Part shown: positions 63,529 through 64,000 of the stretch, in pieces
Layout: every line of letters begins with the position of its first letter
Position numbering within the stretch: the first letter of the stretch is position 1
Origin: JAMHZE01 sp964424715
Lineage (GTDB): Bacteria; Pseudomonadota; Alphaproteobacteria; Rickettsiales; UBA8987
Direction: 5' to 3'
Length of the DNA stretch: 64,000 nucleotides
Assembly: GCA_964424715.1 (NCBI GenBank)
Contig: CAYRJW010000002.1
Coordinates: 4,220 to 68,219, forward strand
Program-made: the position numbers and the translations under genes
The notes under the pieces: model-generated
Databases searched by the model: none
The model's input: the letters and a program-made list of their open reading frames with translations, nothing else
Told to the model about the DNA's origin: nothing

Positions 63529-64000
63529 TTGCCGAAGAAAACAATAACAGATGAGACTATTCAGCTAACCAATATACAGATAGATGGTATTTACAACCAT
63601 GTTCTAGAGCAAGTGGGTTTTACCGAAACTATGGTTTCAAGTATTGGTGGTAGAGGTAAGGCTAATAGCTCAGAGATGGTAAGACTTATAAAACGTATAT
63701 TATGTGAAAGCTCAGATGAAATAAAAAGTTTTTGTGATGAAACTGGTTTAGCGCCCAAAAATATATCGAGCATTTTAACTAAGTCTAGATGGCATATAGA
63801 AGCAAGTCTGAGCGCGTTACTAAGAAGCAAAGATGCAATTAAGAATTCACTAAAAGATAAAGATTTAGGCTGCACTGCAGATAATATATCGAGTATATTA
63901 TGTGGTTCAGGCCAGAATATAGTTAAGGCGATAGCGGCGATAACAAAGCCAGAAAGTATATTGGCATTTAAGGAATTAAAGAAAGCGGGATTAGAGTTTA
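63529..64000 (+). CDS. TALE-like helical-repeat protein, N-terminal part (cut by window edge)
   Basis: TTG 63529, preceded by AGGGG at 7 bp, opens a frame running off the window (157 codons). After about 29 residues, three tandem repeats of 43, 41 and 40 residues begin at G30, G73 and G114, each starting G-(F/L/C)-(T/A) and containing (N)ISSIL or VSSI followed by a loop and a second helix. Repeat 3 reads CTADNISSILCGSGQNIVKA; aligned with TALE repeats (LTPEQVVAIAS-NN-GGKQAL), its GS falls at the base-reading positions. A fourth unit starts GLEF at the edge. This fits a TAL-effector-like or mTERF-like right-handed superhelix. DNA binding is inferred. Confidence 0.6.
   Translation, partial: MPKKTITDETIQLTNIQIDGIYNHVLEQVGFTETMVSSIGGRGKANSSEMVRLIKRILCESSDEIKSFCDETGLAPKNISSILTKSRWHIEASLSALLRSKDAIKNSLKDKDLGCTADNISSILCGSGQNIVKAIAAITKPESILAFKELKKAGLEF

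Overview
The window looks like a chromosomal segment of a deep-branching alphaproteobacterium, probably a draft or metagenome assembly. It has four N runs that cut through genes. Support for this placement comes from the alphaproteobacterial gene orders pal-tilS-ftsH and divergent polysaccharide deacetylase-rppH, the short ProS without an editing insert, an AddA-type helicase, a 17 kDa rickettsial-type surface lipoprotein, and TTAA-N7-TTAAC boxes of the CtrA type. Rickettsiales-like dispersed palindromes also occur between genes. Purine, lysine, cysteine and sulfate-uptake genes argue against a strongly reduced obligate parasite. I cannot place the organism below class.

Layout. Positions 1-10.1 kb hold addA (cut by the window edge), RNase D, fmt, murD, rppH, a YibQ-like protein, a coiled-coil protein and a ProP-like transporter. 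Positions 10.2-13.2 kb hold two orphan proteins around two tRNA-Leu genes. Positions 13.2-19.5 kb hold ftsH, tilS, pal and the alpha operon (rpsM, rpsK, rpoA, rplQ). Positions 19.6-30.7 kb hold a DUF1704 metallopeptidase, a mini membrane protein, mepA with a coupled transporter, purA, a PAS-degenerate GGDEF protein, mlaE, murJ, trmB and a RERQ-repeat exported protein. Positions 30.8-44.9 kb hold proS, SCO1, cysK, dapA, slt, an arginase-fold protein, a small XRE regulatory module, pgeF, trhO and guaA. Positions 45.1-51.4 kb form a five-gene type IV pilus/type II secretion-like operon. Positions 52.6-58.6 kb form a sulfate-uptake locus: an Rrf2 regulator, a YezD-like protein, a porin and Sbp-CysTWA. 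Positions 58.7-61.6 kb hold envelope proteins. The right end holds an orphan alpha/beta-hydrolase-like protein, a 3' fragment of initiator tRNA that looks like an attachment site, and the start of a protein made of TALE-like helical repeats.

Three patterns go beyond routine annotation. (1) Four orphan genes share one promoter architecture: TTAA-N7-TTAAC, then exactly 10 nt, then a TATAAT-like -10. This matches a CtrA-activated promoter. (2) Palindromes built from tandem 7- or 8-bp words lie immediately upstream of start codons of housekeeping genes (rplQ, rpoA, purA, proS, dapA, trhO, a DUF350 gene). (3) The right edge looks like the border of an element integrated in tRNA-fMet, whose first gene encodes 40-43-residue helical repeats.
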